Positions 56,781 through 63,882 are shown, counted from the stretch's first letter. The stretch: 63,882 nucleotides of DNA from Sediminibacillus halophilus (GCF_900103695.1 NZ_FNHF01000011.1:1-63882); one strand, 5' to 3'. The notes: generated by a model not told the origin, from the letters alone. A program made the numbers and translations.

Positions 56781-57338
56781 TTATTTTATAAATCCAAATT
56801 CATATAGATTTTGAAGGTAAAAAATAAAATCTTCATCTTTGAGGTCTTCTTTTGTATCTGTAGAACCCTTGGATAGTTTTGCACCAACTGTTAGTGAATT
56901 CAAATATTTATTAAGGAACTCAGATTCTGCTCTCACTTGAAATTCAGTAATTATATGACCATCGCTTTCAAGAATAATATCTAAACGACGACCTTCCTGT
57001 TCATCTAATAAAATATGGTTGTAAATTTGTTCTTTGTTTTTTTTGATTTTATTGAAGTTCAAAGGGTTCTCTCTATTATCAATAACCTCCTCGCTATGAT
57101 TCTCTCTCTCGGTTTCATTAAACAACTTCGCTAGTATTTTATAGTCTTTAATTGCGAAAGCAGTGTATATGTTCTTGTAATTAAAGTGATCATCATTAGG
57201 GAGATCCAATAGGTCATGATAATCAAATTCTTCAGCTTTAAATTTTCTTTTTAATAGCTCAACGACTTGCTCGCGCGAAAAGATTAAATGCGCTTTTTTA
57301 CTTGTGTATTTTTTTTGTAGGAATTCGATACTTATCAA
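56781..57338 (-). CDS. uncharacterised protein in the rpsI element
   Basis: A 185-residue protein I do not recognise. It is acidic and lysine-rich, probably cytoplasmic, with no signal peptide or membrane span. The middle (about 100-135, LLDEQEGRRLDIILESDGHIITEFQVRAES) contains a block ending in a short ...DIILESDGHIITEF beta-like stretch that faintly recalls a nuclease or restriction-type D-x(n)-E-x-Q core, but this is not a call. The start is TTG with AAAGGAG seven bases upstream; the terminator at 56746-56778 closes it. A clean SD, intact frame and terminator in a decayed neighbourhood suggest selection or recent arrival. Confidence 0.75.
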   Translation of the reverse strand: MISIEFLQKKYTSKKAHLIFSREQVVELLKRKFKAEEFDYHDLLDLPNDDHFNYKNIYTAFAIKDYKILAKLFNETERENHSEEVIDNRENPLNFNKIKKNKEQIYNHILLDEQEGRRLDIILESDGHIITEFQVRAESEFLNKYLNSLTVGAKLSKGSTDTKEDLKDEDFIFYLQNLYEFGFIK

Positions 57339-57350
57339 TTTATATCTCCT

Positions 57351-57532
57351 TTACTTTACAGGACTCCCATAAAATGAGTGAGCTTTAGGAGTTCTTCTAT
57401 ACGGATGCCAAAGATAGTAGCGCCCTTTACGTGGTTCACCGTTTTTCTTATCTACTTCGTGTACTCTTTCACGTTACATCCATAAATAACCAAAGTAAAC
57501 AGAAACACTACTATAAAGGGGACAATTTTCAT
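57351..57532 (-). pseudogene. frameshifted small lipoprotein-like gene
   Basis: ATG with GGAGATGATG upstream opens MKIVPFIVVFLFTLVIYGC, a signal sequence with a possible lipobox (IYGC), then stops after 27 codons. A one- or two-base shift continues as RERVHEVDKKNGEPRK ... YLWHPYRRTPKAHSFY ... VK, ending in TAA on the ribosome site of the 185-residue gene. Length 182 bp, not a multiple of three. The intact protein would have about 60 residues. Function unknown. Confidence 0.55.
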
Positions 57533-57801
57533 ATTTGCATCATCTCCAATACGTATATATTAAACTATAAGCACCGAGATAATGGAAGTTAATTTGAAAA
57601 AAGTATCAAAGTTTCCATCATAATGTAACTGTCTTAGGGTTATTAAAGAGGGAGATAGAACAACATAAGTGGTATCAAACTGGGTACCTCTTTTATTGAG
57701 GAAAGTAATAACAGCATATAATCCCACGAAACACTTAATGGTTAAAACGGTGCTTTATAGCGGTTCATCAGTTTTCATATATTGGAAATGAAATCCACCT
57801 T
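57533..57801. other. A+T-rich element DNA up to attR
   Basis: No gene I can support. It must contain the promoter for the two minus-strand genes (for example TATAGT and TAATAT near 57560-57575 on the minus strand), but none stands out. Confidence 0.3.
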
Positions 57802-57864
57802 TGAAAGAACGTAAGAAATACGGTCTTAAAGGCGCTCGTCGTGCGCCGCAATTCTCGAAGCGTT
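57802..57864 (+). repeat. attR: right copy of the rpsI-end direct repeat
   Basis: Repeats the last codons of rpsI ([20 protein letters not shown]) with a TGA stop at 57864-57866. Because the ancestral rpsI frame continues into TGA here, this is probably the original chromosomal end, and the downstream terminator (57878-57917) the original rpsI terminator. Confidence 0.93.
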
Positions 57865-57877
57865 GATCTTTCGACAA

Positions 57878-57917
57878 AACAAAGGCTCTCAACCATTTTG
57901 GTTGAGGGTCTTTGTTT
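57878..57917 (+). terminator. ancestral rpsI terminator
   Basis: ACAAAGGCTCTCAACC-ATTTT-GGTTGAGGGTCTTTGT, a 16-bp stem with mismatch, followed by TTTGG. Now orphaned beyond attR. Confidence 0.7.
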
Positions 57918-57958
57918 GGCCTTTCCACTGCTGCTATCTGTTTATGCTCGTAAAACCT

Positions 57959-57988
57959 GTCATAAACATCCGACTTGTCCCATATAGT
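57959..57988 (+). promoter_or_regulatory. possible sigma-E promoter of cwlD
   Basis: GTCATAA, 15 bp, CATATAGT resembles the sigma-E consensus (KCATATT / CATACANT), in keeping with mother-cell expression of cwlD. Six of seven bases match in the -10. Sequence match only. Confidence 0.4.
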
Positions 57989-58022
57989 GGACAACAGGAA
58001 GATGTTTAGGAGGCCGGGGAGC

Positions 58023-58739
58023 ATGAAAAAGTACCTTAAAGCAGCTATATGGATGGTGGGCGTAATCCTGTTGGTGCTGTTAATTCAATATCCGATTCAA
58101 CAATCTACCGATTCGTGGGATTCATGGGCGTTGCCGTTGTCTGGAAAAGTGATTGTGCTGGATCCCGGCCATGGCGGTCCAGATGGCGGGGCGGAAGGAA
58201 GCGATGATACCCAGGAAAAGGAGATCGCCCTGCGTGTGGCAAAGAAGCTGCAAAATTATTTGCAGCAGGCGGGGGCTCTCGTCTTTTTGACGAGAGAAAA
58301 AGATGAGGATTTGGCTGCAAAGGAAACAAGAGGATTGTCGCGGAGAAAATCGGAGGATATTCGTAACCGGGTGGAATTCATAAAAGATAAGGAAGCGGAT
58401 TTTTTCGTCAGCATTCATCTAAATGCGCTTCCTGCTAAACAATGGTCCGGAGCACAGACCTTTTATTATCCTTCCGATGGTGAGAATGAGCGTCTGGCCA
58501 AATTAATCCAAGACGAAATCAAACGGAACCTGGAAAATACGACACGGGAGGCACTAGGGCTAAACAGCATGTATTTATTGAAGCATGCGGATGCTCCTGG
58601 AGCGCTTGTCGAAATCGGATTTTTATCGAATGTCCATGAACGGGATCTGTTAAAGACCGATGATTATCAGGGGAAAATGGCAGCAAGTATATATGAGGGC
58701 ATTCTTCGTTACGTTACAGAAGAAAAAGAAGATGAATAA
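58023..58739 (+). CDS. cwlD: N-acetylmuramoyl-L-alanine amidase CwlD
   Basis: A 238-residue zinc amidase making muramic-delta-lactam in the spore cortex, with an N-terminal membrane anchor (about 5-27). Zinc ligands are in LDPGHGGPDGGAEG (His 59-region, Glu) and SIHLNALP (His), with the catalytic Glu in ALVEIGFLSN. The ATG at 58023 has AGGAGGCCGGGG upstream; a longer frame starts at 57975. Needed for germination. It lies right after the element. Confidence 0.95.
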   Translation: MKKYLKAAIWMVGVILLVLLIQYPIQQSTDSWDSWALPLSGKVIVLDPGHGGPDGGAEGSDDTQEKEIALRVAKKLQNYLQQAGALVFLTREKDEDLAAKETRGLSRRKSEDIRNRVEFIKDKEADFFVSIHLNALPAKQWSGAQTFYYPSDGENERLAKLIQDEIKRNLENTTREALGLNSMYLLKHADAPGALVEIGFLSNVHERDLLKTDDYQGKMAASIYEGILRYVTEEKEDE

Positions 58740-58786
58740 GAGACGGTTCTCCATCCTGAAATCGTATCACTTAGCATCCCGTACAG

Positions 58787-58798
58787 ATATGTTATACT
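58787..58798 (+). promoter_or_regulatory. extended -10 promoter of salA
   Basis: TGT-TATACT with TG element, 45 bp before salA, but no clear -35. Confidence 0.5.
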
Positions 58799-58842
58799 AG
58801 CATTGTGGGAAAAGGACAGCGATTAAAGGATGGTGACACAAT

Positions 58843-59898
58843 TTGCTTACCCAAGAGCAGGTTTTAGATTTATTAAATCCAATTGAAGACCCGTTTTTAC
58901 ATACAACGTTTGAGAAAACTGGCGGAGTAATGGAAGTACGCATAAAGGAAGAAAAGAAGCATGTCAGTGTGAAATTAGCGATCGCTAAAACAAACACTGC
59001 TGAACAAATGCAGCTCCAACAGGAGATCGTCAACGTATTAAAGAAAGCGGGTGCAAACACAGTCGGACTCCGTTTCGAGCAGCTTCCCGATGAAGTGATT
59101 GCGAAGTACCAACCCGCAGCGGACGAGGAGAAATCAAACTCACTGTTAGGCGGGAATGCCAATACCAAATTTATCGCGATTGCCAGTGGTAAAGGCGGTG
59201 TCGGAAAGTCGACAGTGACCGTAAACTTGGCTGTGGCGTTGACAAGGCTTGGCAAAAAAGTCGGCATCATCGATGCAGATATTTATGGATTCAGTGTCCC
59301 GGATATGATGGGGGTAGAAGAACGTCCAGTGGTACGGGGTGAAAAAATCATTCCTGTAGAAAGGTTTGGTGTCAAGCTGGTATCCATGGGCTTCTTTGTA
59401 GAGGACAATTCTCCAATTATATGGCGTGGGCCGATGCTGGGCAAGATGCTGACAAGCTTTTTTAAAGAAGTAGAATGGGGAGAGCTTGATTATTTGCTGC
59501 TTGATTTACCGCCAGGAACGGGAGACGTTGCTTTGGATGTCCATTCCATGCTTCCTTCCTCGAAGGAAATCATTGTGACGACTCCGCATCCTACCGCTGC
59601 TTTTGTGGCAGCGAGAGCAGGGCAAATGGCCATGCAAACGGAACACGAAATCATTGGAATTGTGGAAAATATGGCTTATTTTGAGAGCAAGACTACCGGT
59701 GAAAAAGAATATGTCTTTGGAAAAGGCGGCGGTAAAAAACTGGCTGAGTATCTGAAAACAAAGGTGATAGGTCAGCTGTCATTGCAGCAGCCTTATGAAG
59801 AAGAAGATGTATTTGCCCCTTCCGTTTACCAGGAAGATCACCCGAACGGGAAAGAATACCGCAAAATTGCTGCTAAAGTAATCGATAATTTTGAATAA
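58843..59898 (+). CDS. salA: Mrp/SalA-type P-loop ATPase
   Basis: A 351-residue MinD/Mrp-family protein. An N-terminal DUF59/MIP18-like domain (about 1-90) precedes the deviant Walker A SGKGGVGKST (about 113-122) and the ...LLLDLPPGTGD Walker B. In B. subtilis the position is salA, a regulator of exoprotease expression (represses scoC); other Mrp proteins carry Fe-S clusters. No CxxC is seen here. The start is TTG, six bases after GGTGA. Confidence 0.92.
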   Translation: MLTQEQVLDLLNPIEDPFLHTTFEKTGGVMEVRIKEEKKHVSVKLAIAKTNTAEQMQLQQEIVNVLKKAGANTVGLRFEQLPDEVIAKYQPAADEEKSNSLLGGNANTKFIAIASGKGGVGKSTVTVNLAVALTRLGKKVGIIDADIYGFSVPDMMGVEERPVVRGEKIIPVERFGVKLVSMGFFVEDNSPIIWRGPMLGKMLTSFFKEVEWGELDYLLLDLPPGTGDVALDVHSMLPSSKEIIVTTPHPTAAFVAARAGQMAMQTEHEIIGIVENMAYFESKTTGEKEYVFGKGGGKKLAEYLKTKVIGQLSLQQPYEEEDVFAPSVYQEDHPNGKEYRKIAAKVIDNFE

Positions 59899-59917
59899 AC
59901 TTTATACCATGCTAAAA

Positions 59918-59945
59918 GAGAGCAGTCCTGAAAAGGACTGCTCTC
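59918..59945. terminator. bidirectional terminator between salA and gerD
   Basis: GAGAGCAGTCCT-GAAA-AGGACTGCTCTC. On the minus strand it is followed by TTTTAG, fitting gerD, whose 3' end converges on salA. Confidence 0.8.
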
Positions 59946-59965
59946 CATATTTCTTGAAAGGAGAA

Positions 59966-60634
59966 TCAACCTCCTCCTCCCCCTCCGCTCTCACCTTGCC
60001 CTTGTCCCGAACCTTGCTGACCACCCTGTCCTTGACTTTGACCGCTTCCGCCGCCTTGGTTTTGCCCGGAGCCCTGGGATGGTTTCATTTCTTCTGCAGC
60101 TTTTAAAATAATTTCGCTCATTTGGGCTTTAAACATTGGCGAATCCATTGTTTCCTGAATCGTTTTTTCCAAATGCTCACGGAACTGCTGGCTTTTCATG
60201 GCACTTACCATCTGCTCTGTCATTTCCGGGTTTTGAAATAACTCGATCATTTGCTTTTGAAACGACGAATCACTCATCAAGCCTTTTAATACATCCTTAT
60301 GTTGATCCTTGATGGCTTTGGAGAATGACTCAACAAACTTCGGGTCATCAAACATTTTGGTCCAAAACTTTTTTCCTTCTTCGGAAGTTAATGCTTTCTC
60401 GACTGAATCCTTTACTGTATTCCCCTCGATCACATAGGTCTTTTGCATTTCTTCGTCGGAAAGCACTTCGGTAATTGCTTTCTTCCCTTCATCCGTCTTC
60501 AATATATCGGTAACCATTTTCTTGGTTGTATCATAGTTGCCTTCTTCTCCGCTCGTGGTATTACCACCGCCACCACATGAGCTTAACAGGAGAAGCGATA
60601 TACACAATAGTAAATGTGGCATGAGTTTAAACAC
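59966..60634 (-). CDS. gerD: spore germination lipoprotein GerD
   Basis: A 222-residue lipoprotein, lipobox LSSC at residues 17-20, needed for clustering of germinant receptors in the spore inner membrane. Middle (about 30-190): DTTKKMVTDILKTDEGKKAI and the helical repeats (EGKKFWTKMFDDP, MIELFQNPEM). The C-terminal 35 residues are an unusual Gly/Gln/Ser run. Start: GTG at 60634 after AAAGGAG; an earlier in-frame start lacks a ribosome site. Opposite strand to its neighbours, as in Bacillus. Confidence 0.93.
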   Translation of the reverse strand: MFKLMPHLLLCISLLLLSSCGGGGNTTSGEEGNYDTTKKMVTDILKTDEGKKAITEVLSDEEMQKTYVIEGNTVKDSVEKALTSEEGKKFWTKMFDDPKFVESFSKAIKDQHKDVLKGLMSDSSFQKQMIELFQNPEMTEQMVSAMKSQQFREHLEKTIQETMDSPMFKAQMSEIILKAAEEMKPSQGSGQNQGGGSGQSQGQGGQQGSGQGQGESGGGGGG

Positions 60635-60774
60635 ACAGGATCCACTCCTTTTATTTGCACTCACTTAGTTTTAATATGGTTCGAATCAGAAAAAATATGT
60701 ATTGCGGAAGAAAAAACGGGGGATTCGTGATAAAATACGGTAGGGACAAGGTATATTAATTAGGAGGATATCGA

Positions 60775-61449
60775 GTGAACAGTAGAAATTGGGTTCGCAT
60801 GTTTTTAACCACCCTTCTGGTTGGAGCGGCTTCTACCCTTATTACCAGCTTTTTTGTAAAAGCCGGAGCTTATGGGGAGTATCTTCAGCCGGTTGATCTT
60901 TTTGAAATATTGGGCTTAGTAATATTTTTCACCGCCCTCGGACTGGTTTTCAGCTTAATCAGTCAAATGGGGTTCTTTGCTTATTTGACCATTAATCAAT
61001 TTGGACTGGGTATGTTCAGGGGGTTTTGGCTGCCGATTCAGGTAGTGCTGATCCTCTTCACTTTATTTGATTTGATTTACTTCCGCTATAAGGCTGCCGA
61101 TGGGGAAACTCCCATATTTATCTATTTGCTGGTAGCTGCTGTATTGTTCGGATATAGCTTGGTAATTGCAAAAATCAAAGCAAATGAAACCAATGCCAAG
61201 GCGTTTATCCCAGCGTTGTTTTTTATGTTTGTTGTTACCTCCATTGAATGGGTACCCGGTCTGCGATCGACTGGGAGCGATTATGAATGGCTGATGATTA
61301 TTCCGTTATTATTATGTAACACCTATCAATTATTATTGCTCCATCGTATTACCAACCAAAAAGCGGCAGCGGAAGGAAAGGAATTAACTTCTTCAGCGAA
61401 GCCTGCGACGAAACAGAATAAAAAACAAAGAAGCAAGCGTAAAAAATAA
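60775..61449 (+). CDS. kbaA: KbaA, KinB signalling pathway activator
   Basis: A 224-residue protein with about six membrane spans. The motif SQMGFFAYLTINQFGLGMF is shared with B. subtilis KbaA, which acts with the sporulation kinase KinB. The GTG start follows TAGGAGGA. The C-terminus is a basic tail (KQNKKQRSKRKK). Longer than the B. subtilis protein by about 25 residues, mainly at that tail. Confidence 0.9.
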   Translation: MNSRNWVRMFLTTLLVGAASTLITSFFVKAGAYGEYLQPVDLFEILGLVIFFTALGLVFSLISQMGFFAYLTINQFGLGMFRGFWLPIQVVLILFTLFDLIYFRYKAADGETPIFIYLLVAAVLFGYSLVIAKIKANETNAKAFIPALFFMFVVTSIEWVPGLRSTGSDYEWLMIIPLLLCNTYQLLLLHRITNQKAAAEGKELTSSAKPATKQNKKQRSKRKK

Positions 61450-61462
61450 ACGCTTGCTTTTT
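61431..61462 (+). terminator. kbaA terminator
   Basis: AAGCAAGCG ... CGCTTGCTTTTTC overlapping the end of kbaA; convergent with pdaB. Confidence 0.82.
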
Positions 61463-61468
61463 CATGAA

Positions 61469-62227
61469 TTAGTCAATTGTTTTTGACTTTGCTTCTATCC
61501 GGGAAATTAGTTCCGAAATGGTGACGTATTGGAACCCTTTGTTTTTTAATCCGGGGAGCAGTGTTTTCAATGCTCCAGGAGTCTGTTTCACAGAATCGGA
61601 TGCATGGAGAAGGATAATGTCACCATTGGTTGTATTTTTCATCACTTCGTCAATGATTGCTTGTTCCCCGGGATTTTCCCAATCATGCGGATTTACGTTC
61701 CATTGAATGACATCGAATCCTAATTCCTCGGCCATTTTCAATATTTCCTTGTCAAAATGACCGCTTGGTGTGCGTAGCAGCTTGGTATCCGGATAGCCAA
61801 GCTTGCGGAACACTTCCTTGGCATAGATCAAGTCTTTCCTCACTTGTTCCTTCTCCTGCTTCAGGTAGCTTTTGTAACGATATCCAAGCATCCCGATTTC
61901 ATGTTTTTCTGCAATTTTATCTACGATTTCCGGGTGTCGCTCGGCCCATTCGCCACTCAAGAAAAAGGTAGCTTTCACCTCATACTTGTTTAACTGTTCC
62001 AAGATCGGTTCCACTTTCTCATTTCCCCAGCTAATATTGAAGGTCAGGGCGATATTCGGATCCTGTTCGCTCCCTTTACTTAACGCGGCTGGACTTTCCT
62101 TTGTAGAGAAAACAGACAAACTGCTTTCGTTGTCCACCCATATAATAAATGCAGAAAAGAGTGCTGCTACTACGATGAAGGCCCAACGCTTCCATCGATT
62201 CACTTTCATGACATAAAAATGTTCCAT
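61469..62227 (-). CDS. pdaB: PdaB-type sporulation polysaccharide deacetylase
   Basis: A 252-residue NodB-fold protein with N-terminal membrane anchor (about 13-32). ALTFNISWGNE (about 60-70) is the first NodB motif; the two acidic residues found in the B. subtilis homologue (TFDISWGD) are Asn here. RTPSGHF and the C-terminal LLHASDSVKQTPGAL motif are kept. B. subtilis PdaB is needed for cortex maintenance. Start ATG has AAGGAGGGG seven bases upstream. Whether it is enzymatically active is uncertain. Confidence 0.88.
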   Translation of the reverse strand: MEHFYVMKVNRWKRWAFIVVAALFSAFIIWVDNESSLSVFSTKESPAALSKGSEQDPNIALTFNISWGNEKVEPILEQLNKYEVKATFFLSGEWAERHPEIVDKIAEKHEIGMLGYRYKSYLKQEKEQVRKDLIYAKEVFRKLGYPDTKLLRTPSGHFDKEILKMAEELGFDVIQWNVNPHDWENPGEQAIIDEVMKNTTNGDIILLHASDSVKQTPGALKTLLPGLKNKGFQYVTISELISRIEAKSKTID

Positions 62228-62409
62228 TGCTCCCCTCCTTTTGGACTTGCTTTATTTTATGATGGTCAATGTCCATTCATGAGCCAAATGCGAATGAAGA
62301 ATCTCCATTAATAAGTTTCTGAATTTTCCGTTTCCGTCCGCGCAATTATAAAAAAAGGAAAGGCGGGTATCATAGTAAAACATTTATACAATTATTGGGG
62401 GCGATTGGA

Positions 62410-62619
62410 ATGATTGGGCTGTTGGTCGACGAAAGAGAACGAAAGGAAATGGAATATCTCATAAAGCGGGAGTTGGAGGAACTGTTGCTGGATATGGAGG
62501 ATAATCGGATTGACCATTTAGTGAGACGGGCAATGAAGGAACGTTACCGTATTCTGTTCCGGCTGTTTCGCAAGGTGGCTGAGGATAAGGAGTGTAGAAA
62601 GTATATTTTGAATGGCTAA
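62410..62619 (+). CDS. small conserved protein, function unknown
   Basis: A 69-residue protein rich in Glu, Arg and Leu: LVDERERKEMEYLIKRE, LDMEDNRIDHLVRRAMKERYRILF and KYIL. It reads as two amphipathic helices and resembles small uncharacterised Bacillaceae proteins found near the rRNA cluster, but I cannot name it. The ATG at 62410 follows TTGGGGGCG. No metal or catalytic motif is visible. Confidence 0.7.
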   Translation: MIGLLVDERERKEMEYLIKRELEELLLDMEDNRIDHLVRRAMKERYRILFRLFRKVAEDKECRKYILNG

Positions 62620-62625
62620 GGACGA

Positions 62626-62653
62626 TTAACACCCATTCTCTTTGTGGTATAGT
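62626..62653 (+). promoter_or_regulatory. sigma-A promoter of pgmB
   Basis: TTAACA (62626-62631), 16 bp, TGG-TATAGT (62648-62653), with extended -10. Confidence 0.65.
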
Positions 62654-62691
62654 CATGGTAATGGATATTATCGGAAAGGAGGATGGTTGTG

Positions 62692-63360
62692 ATGCAGATA
62701 GAAGCAATTATTTATGATTTAGACGGAGTGATAACTGATACAGCGGAATATCATTTTTTAGCGTGGAAAGCTCTGGCGGACGAACTGGATATCCCTTTTG
62801 ACCGTTCTTTTAATGAGCAGCTGAAAGGCTTGAGCAGAGTCGACTCTTTGGAGTTAATTCTGCAGCAAAGCAATCAAACATACTCAGAAGAAGAGAAACA
62901 ACGATTAGCAGCAAAGAAGAATGAACATTATCAGGAATTGATTCAAAAGATTAGCCAAGAGGATTTATTGCCTGGCATAGAATCATTTATGAAAGAAGCA
63001 AAACAAGCAGGTATAAAAACGGGCCTTGCTTCAGCAAGTAAGAATGCACAGACCGTTATTGAACGGTTAAGGGTGACAGACTTACTTGATACAGTGGTTG
63101 ATGCAGCAAAAGTGGAACGTGGAAAACCTGATCCAGAGGTGTTTTTAACGGCAGCGAAACAGCTGGAGGCTCCTGCAGCGCGTTGTGTCGGAATTGAAGA
63201 TGCCAGTTCTGGCGTAAAGGCTATCAAAGCAGCGGGAATGTATGCTGTCGGTGTAGGAGAAAGGGAATATCTAGCTCAAGCCGATTGGGTCATTTCAGAT
63301 ACCAGTCACCTTGCTTTGGATAGTCTGGTTAAGAAAGTTAACGAGAATAAAGAAGGATAA
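62692..63360 (+). CDS. pgmB: beta-phosphoglucomutase
   Basis: A 222-residue HAD-superfamily enzyme converting beta-glucose 1-phosphate to glucose 6-phosphate. The nucleophile motif is DLDGVITDTAEYH, and the TDTAEYHFLAW is specific to beta-PGM; ASASKNA (motif II Ser) and KPDPEVF and EDASSG (motifs III/IV) follow. The ATG at 62692 is nine bases after AAAGGAGG. No maltose or trehalose phosphorylase, which would supply the substrate, lies in the window. Confidence 0.93.
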   Translation: MQIEAIIYDLDGVITDTAEYHFLAWKALADELDIPFDRSFNEQLKGLSRVDSLELILQQSNQTYSEEEKQRLAAKKNEHYQELIQKISQEDLLPGIESFMKEAKQAGIKTGLASASKNAQTVIERLRVTDLLDTVVDAAKVERGKPDPEVFLTAAKQLEAPAARCVGIEDASSGVKAIKAAGMYAVGVGEREYLAQADWVISDTSHLALDSLVKKVNENKEG

Positions 63361-63424
63361 TCAAGCATACCGTATCATAGCTGAATTTCCATAAGGGATA
63401 GGGTGGAAGCCTTTAAAATTTACT

Positions 63425-63549
63425 ATTGATAAACGATTAGTGATGTGGTATATTATTTTTTGTTGCAAGTTAGCGCTAATTATTTGTGTTCAACATTGAA
63501 AATAATTTGTTGAAAAAACATTGACACTTATTTGCAACCATGTTATATT
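63425..63549 (+). promoter_or_regulatory. tandem rRNA promoters P1 and P2
   Basis: P1: TTGATA (63425-63430), 18 bp, TGG-TATATT (63449-63454). P2: TTGACA (63521-63526), 17 bp, TGT-TATATT (63544-63549). Two promoters in tandem before 16S are typical of Bacillus rrn operons. Confidence 0.85.
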
Positions 63550-63556
63550 GTATTTC

Positions 63557-63610
63557 GTCGCCAAAAACGACGAAACAAATTTTGATCTTTGAAAACTGAA
63601 CAAAACAACC
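63557..63610 (+). promoter_or_regulatory. rRNA leader antitermination-like sequences
   Basis: A CGTCG-CCAAAA-ACGACG hairpin followed by TTGATCTTTGAAAACTGA, which resembles boxB/boxA-like antitermination signals of rrn leaders. Confidence 0.55.
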
Positions 63611-63667
63611 AGTATGTCAAGCAAGATATACAAGCTAGTTTTTTGAACGAGCAAGCAAGCTCAACAT

Positions 63668-63882
63668 TTATGGAGAGTTTGATCTTGGCTCAGGACGAAC
63701 GCTGGCGGCGTGCCTAATACATGCAAGTCGAGCGCGGGAAACAGGCGGATCCCTTCGGGGTGAAGCCTGTGGAACGAGCGGCGGACGGGTGAGTAACACG
63801 TGGGCAACCTGCCTGTAAGATCGGGATAACTCCGGGAAACCGGGGCTAATACCGGGTAATACCTTCCTCCGCATGGAGGAAG
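63668..63882 (+). rRNA. rrs: 16S ribosomal RNA, 5' end
   Basis: Begins TTTATGGAGAGTTTGATC and continues through GACGAACGCTGGCGGCG, TGCCTAATACATGCAAGTCGAG and GGCGGACGGGTGAGTAAC, all universal 16S sequence. The primer-27F position reads GATCTTGG instead of GATCCTGG. The gene continues past the window. V1 resembles salt-tolerant Bacillaceae. Confidence 0.97.

Larger units (their letters stand above)
55808..57864 (+). mobile_element. remnant integrative element in the 3' end of rpsI
   Basis: About 2 kb bounded by 63-bp direct repeats of the rpsI 3' end, differing at one base. Inside are a broken tyrosine integrase next to the left repeat, an intact gene of unknown function (56781-57338) and a frameshifted small gene (57351-57532), all on the minus strand, in A+T-rich DNA. 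An integrase next to one copy of a duplicated gene end is the pattern of site-specific integration at attB. The 3' end of rpsI is a known ICE/phage target in Firmicutes. In B. subtilis ybaJ and ybaK occupy the neighbourhood before cwlD; they are absent here. The element has lost most of its content. Confidence 0.9.

Noticed and set aside
57755-58024. Minus-strand 89-codon frame across attR and the cwlD leader
   Set aside because: It is the antisense of the rpsI-end duplication, with no ribosome site.

Overview
The window is a 64-kb stretch of the chromosomal core of an endospore-forming Bacillaceae (Firmicutes). It runs from the 3' end of one rRNA operon (5S) to the 5' end of the next (16S), and its gene order is the classic Bacillus order. 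Spore-specific genes (sigH, cwlD, gerD, kbaA, pdaB), the CtsR/McsB stress operon and zinc-type L33, S14 and L36 support this. The 16S start and the rather acidic proteins suggest a salt-tolerant genus of the Halobacillus/Virgibacillus type, but that is inference only.

Layout. 1-1466: 5S end, a dispersed Bacillaceae repeat and an mgtC-type membrane gene. 1599-6262: the ctsR-mcsA-mcsB-clpC operon behind a three-heptad CtsR operator. 6495-10264: radA, disA and yacL (DNA repair and c-di-AMP). 10410-17238: ispD-ispF-gltX, then a Cys-specific T-box controlling cysE-cysS-mrnC-rlmB-rae1. 17252-22121: sigH, rpmG, secE, nusG and the L11/L1/L10/L12 genes with several RNA control elements. 22268-30795: a ybxB-like methyltransferase, then rpoB and rpoC. 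30825-35678: L7Ae-like protein, S12, S7, EF-G and EF-Tu. 36071-51289: the S10-spc-alpha ribosomal protein superoperon, including secY, adk, infA and rpoA. 51501-54777: the ECF vitamin transporter module and truA. 54790-55932: rplM and rpsI. 58023-62227: cwlD, salA, gerD, kbaA and pdaB. 62410-63360: a small conserved gene and beta-phosphoglucomutase. 63425-63882: tandem rRNA promoters and the start of 16S rRNA.

Two places break the conserved pattern. (1) The 3' end of rpsI is duplicated: a 63-bp direct repeat with one mismatch (55808-55870 and 57802-57864) brackets about 2 kb of A+T-rich DNA. That DNA carries a broken tyrosine integrase, an intact gene of unknown function and a frameshifted small lipoprotein-like gene. 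This is a decayed integrative element in the rpsI attachment site, and its left copy supplies the present C-terminus of S9. (2) The methionine aminopeptidase gene normally found between adk and infA is a wreck with stops, frameshifts and an internal deletion, so the cell must have another MetAP elsewhere.

Most of the rest is housekeeping: transcription, translation, protein quality control and sporulation. The intergenic regions hold a good number of RNA regulatory signals: a T-box, the L10 leader, twin candidate L1 sites, an attenuator before nusG, a long hairpin-rich rpoB leader and a hairpin before rpoA. No CRISPR array, tRNA gene or intact insertion sequence was seen.
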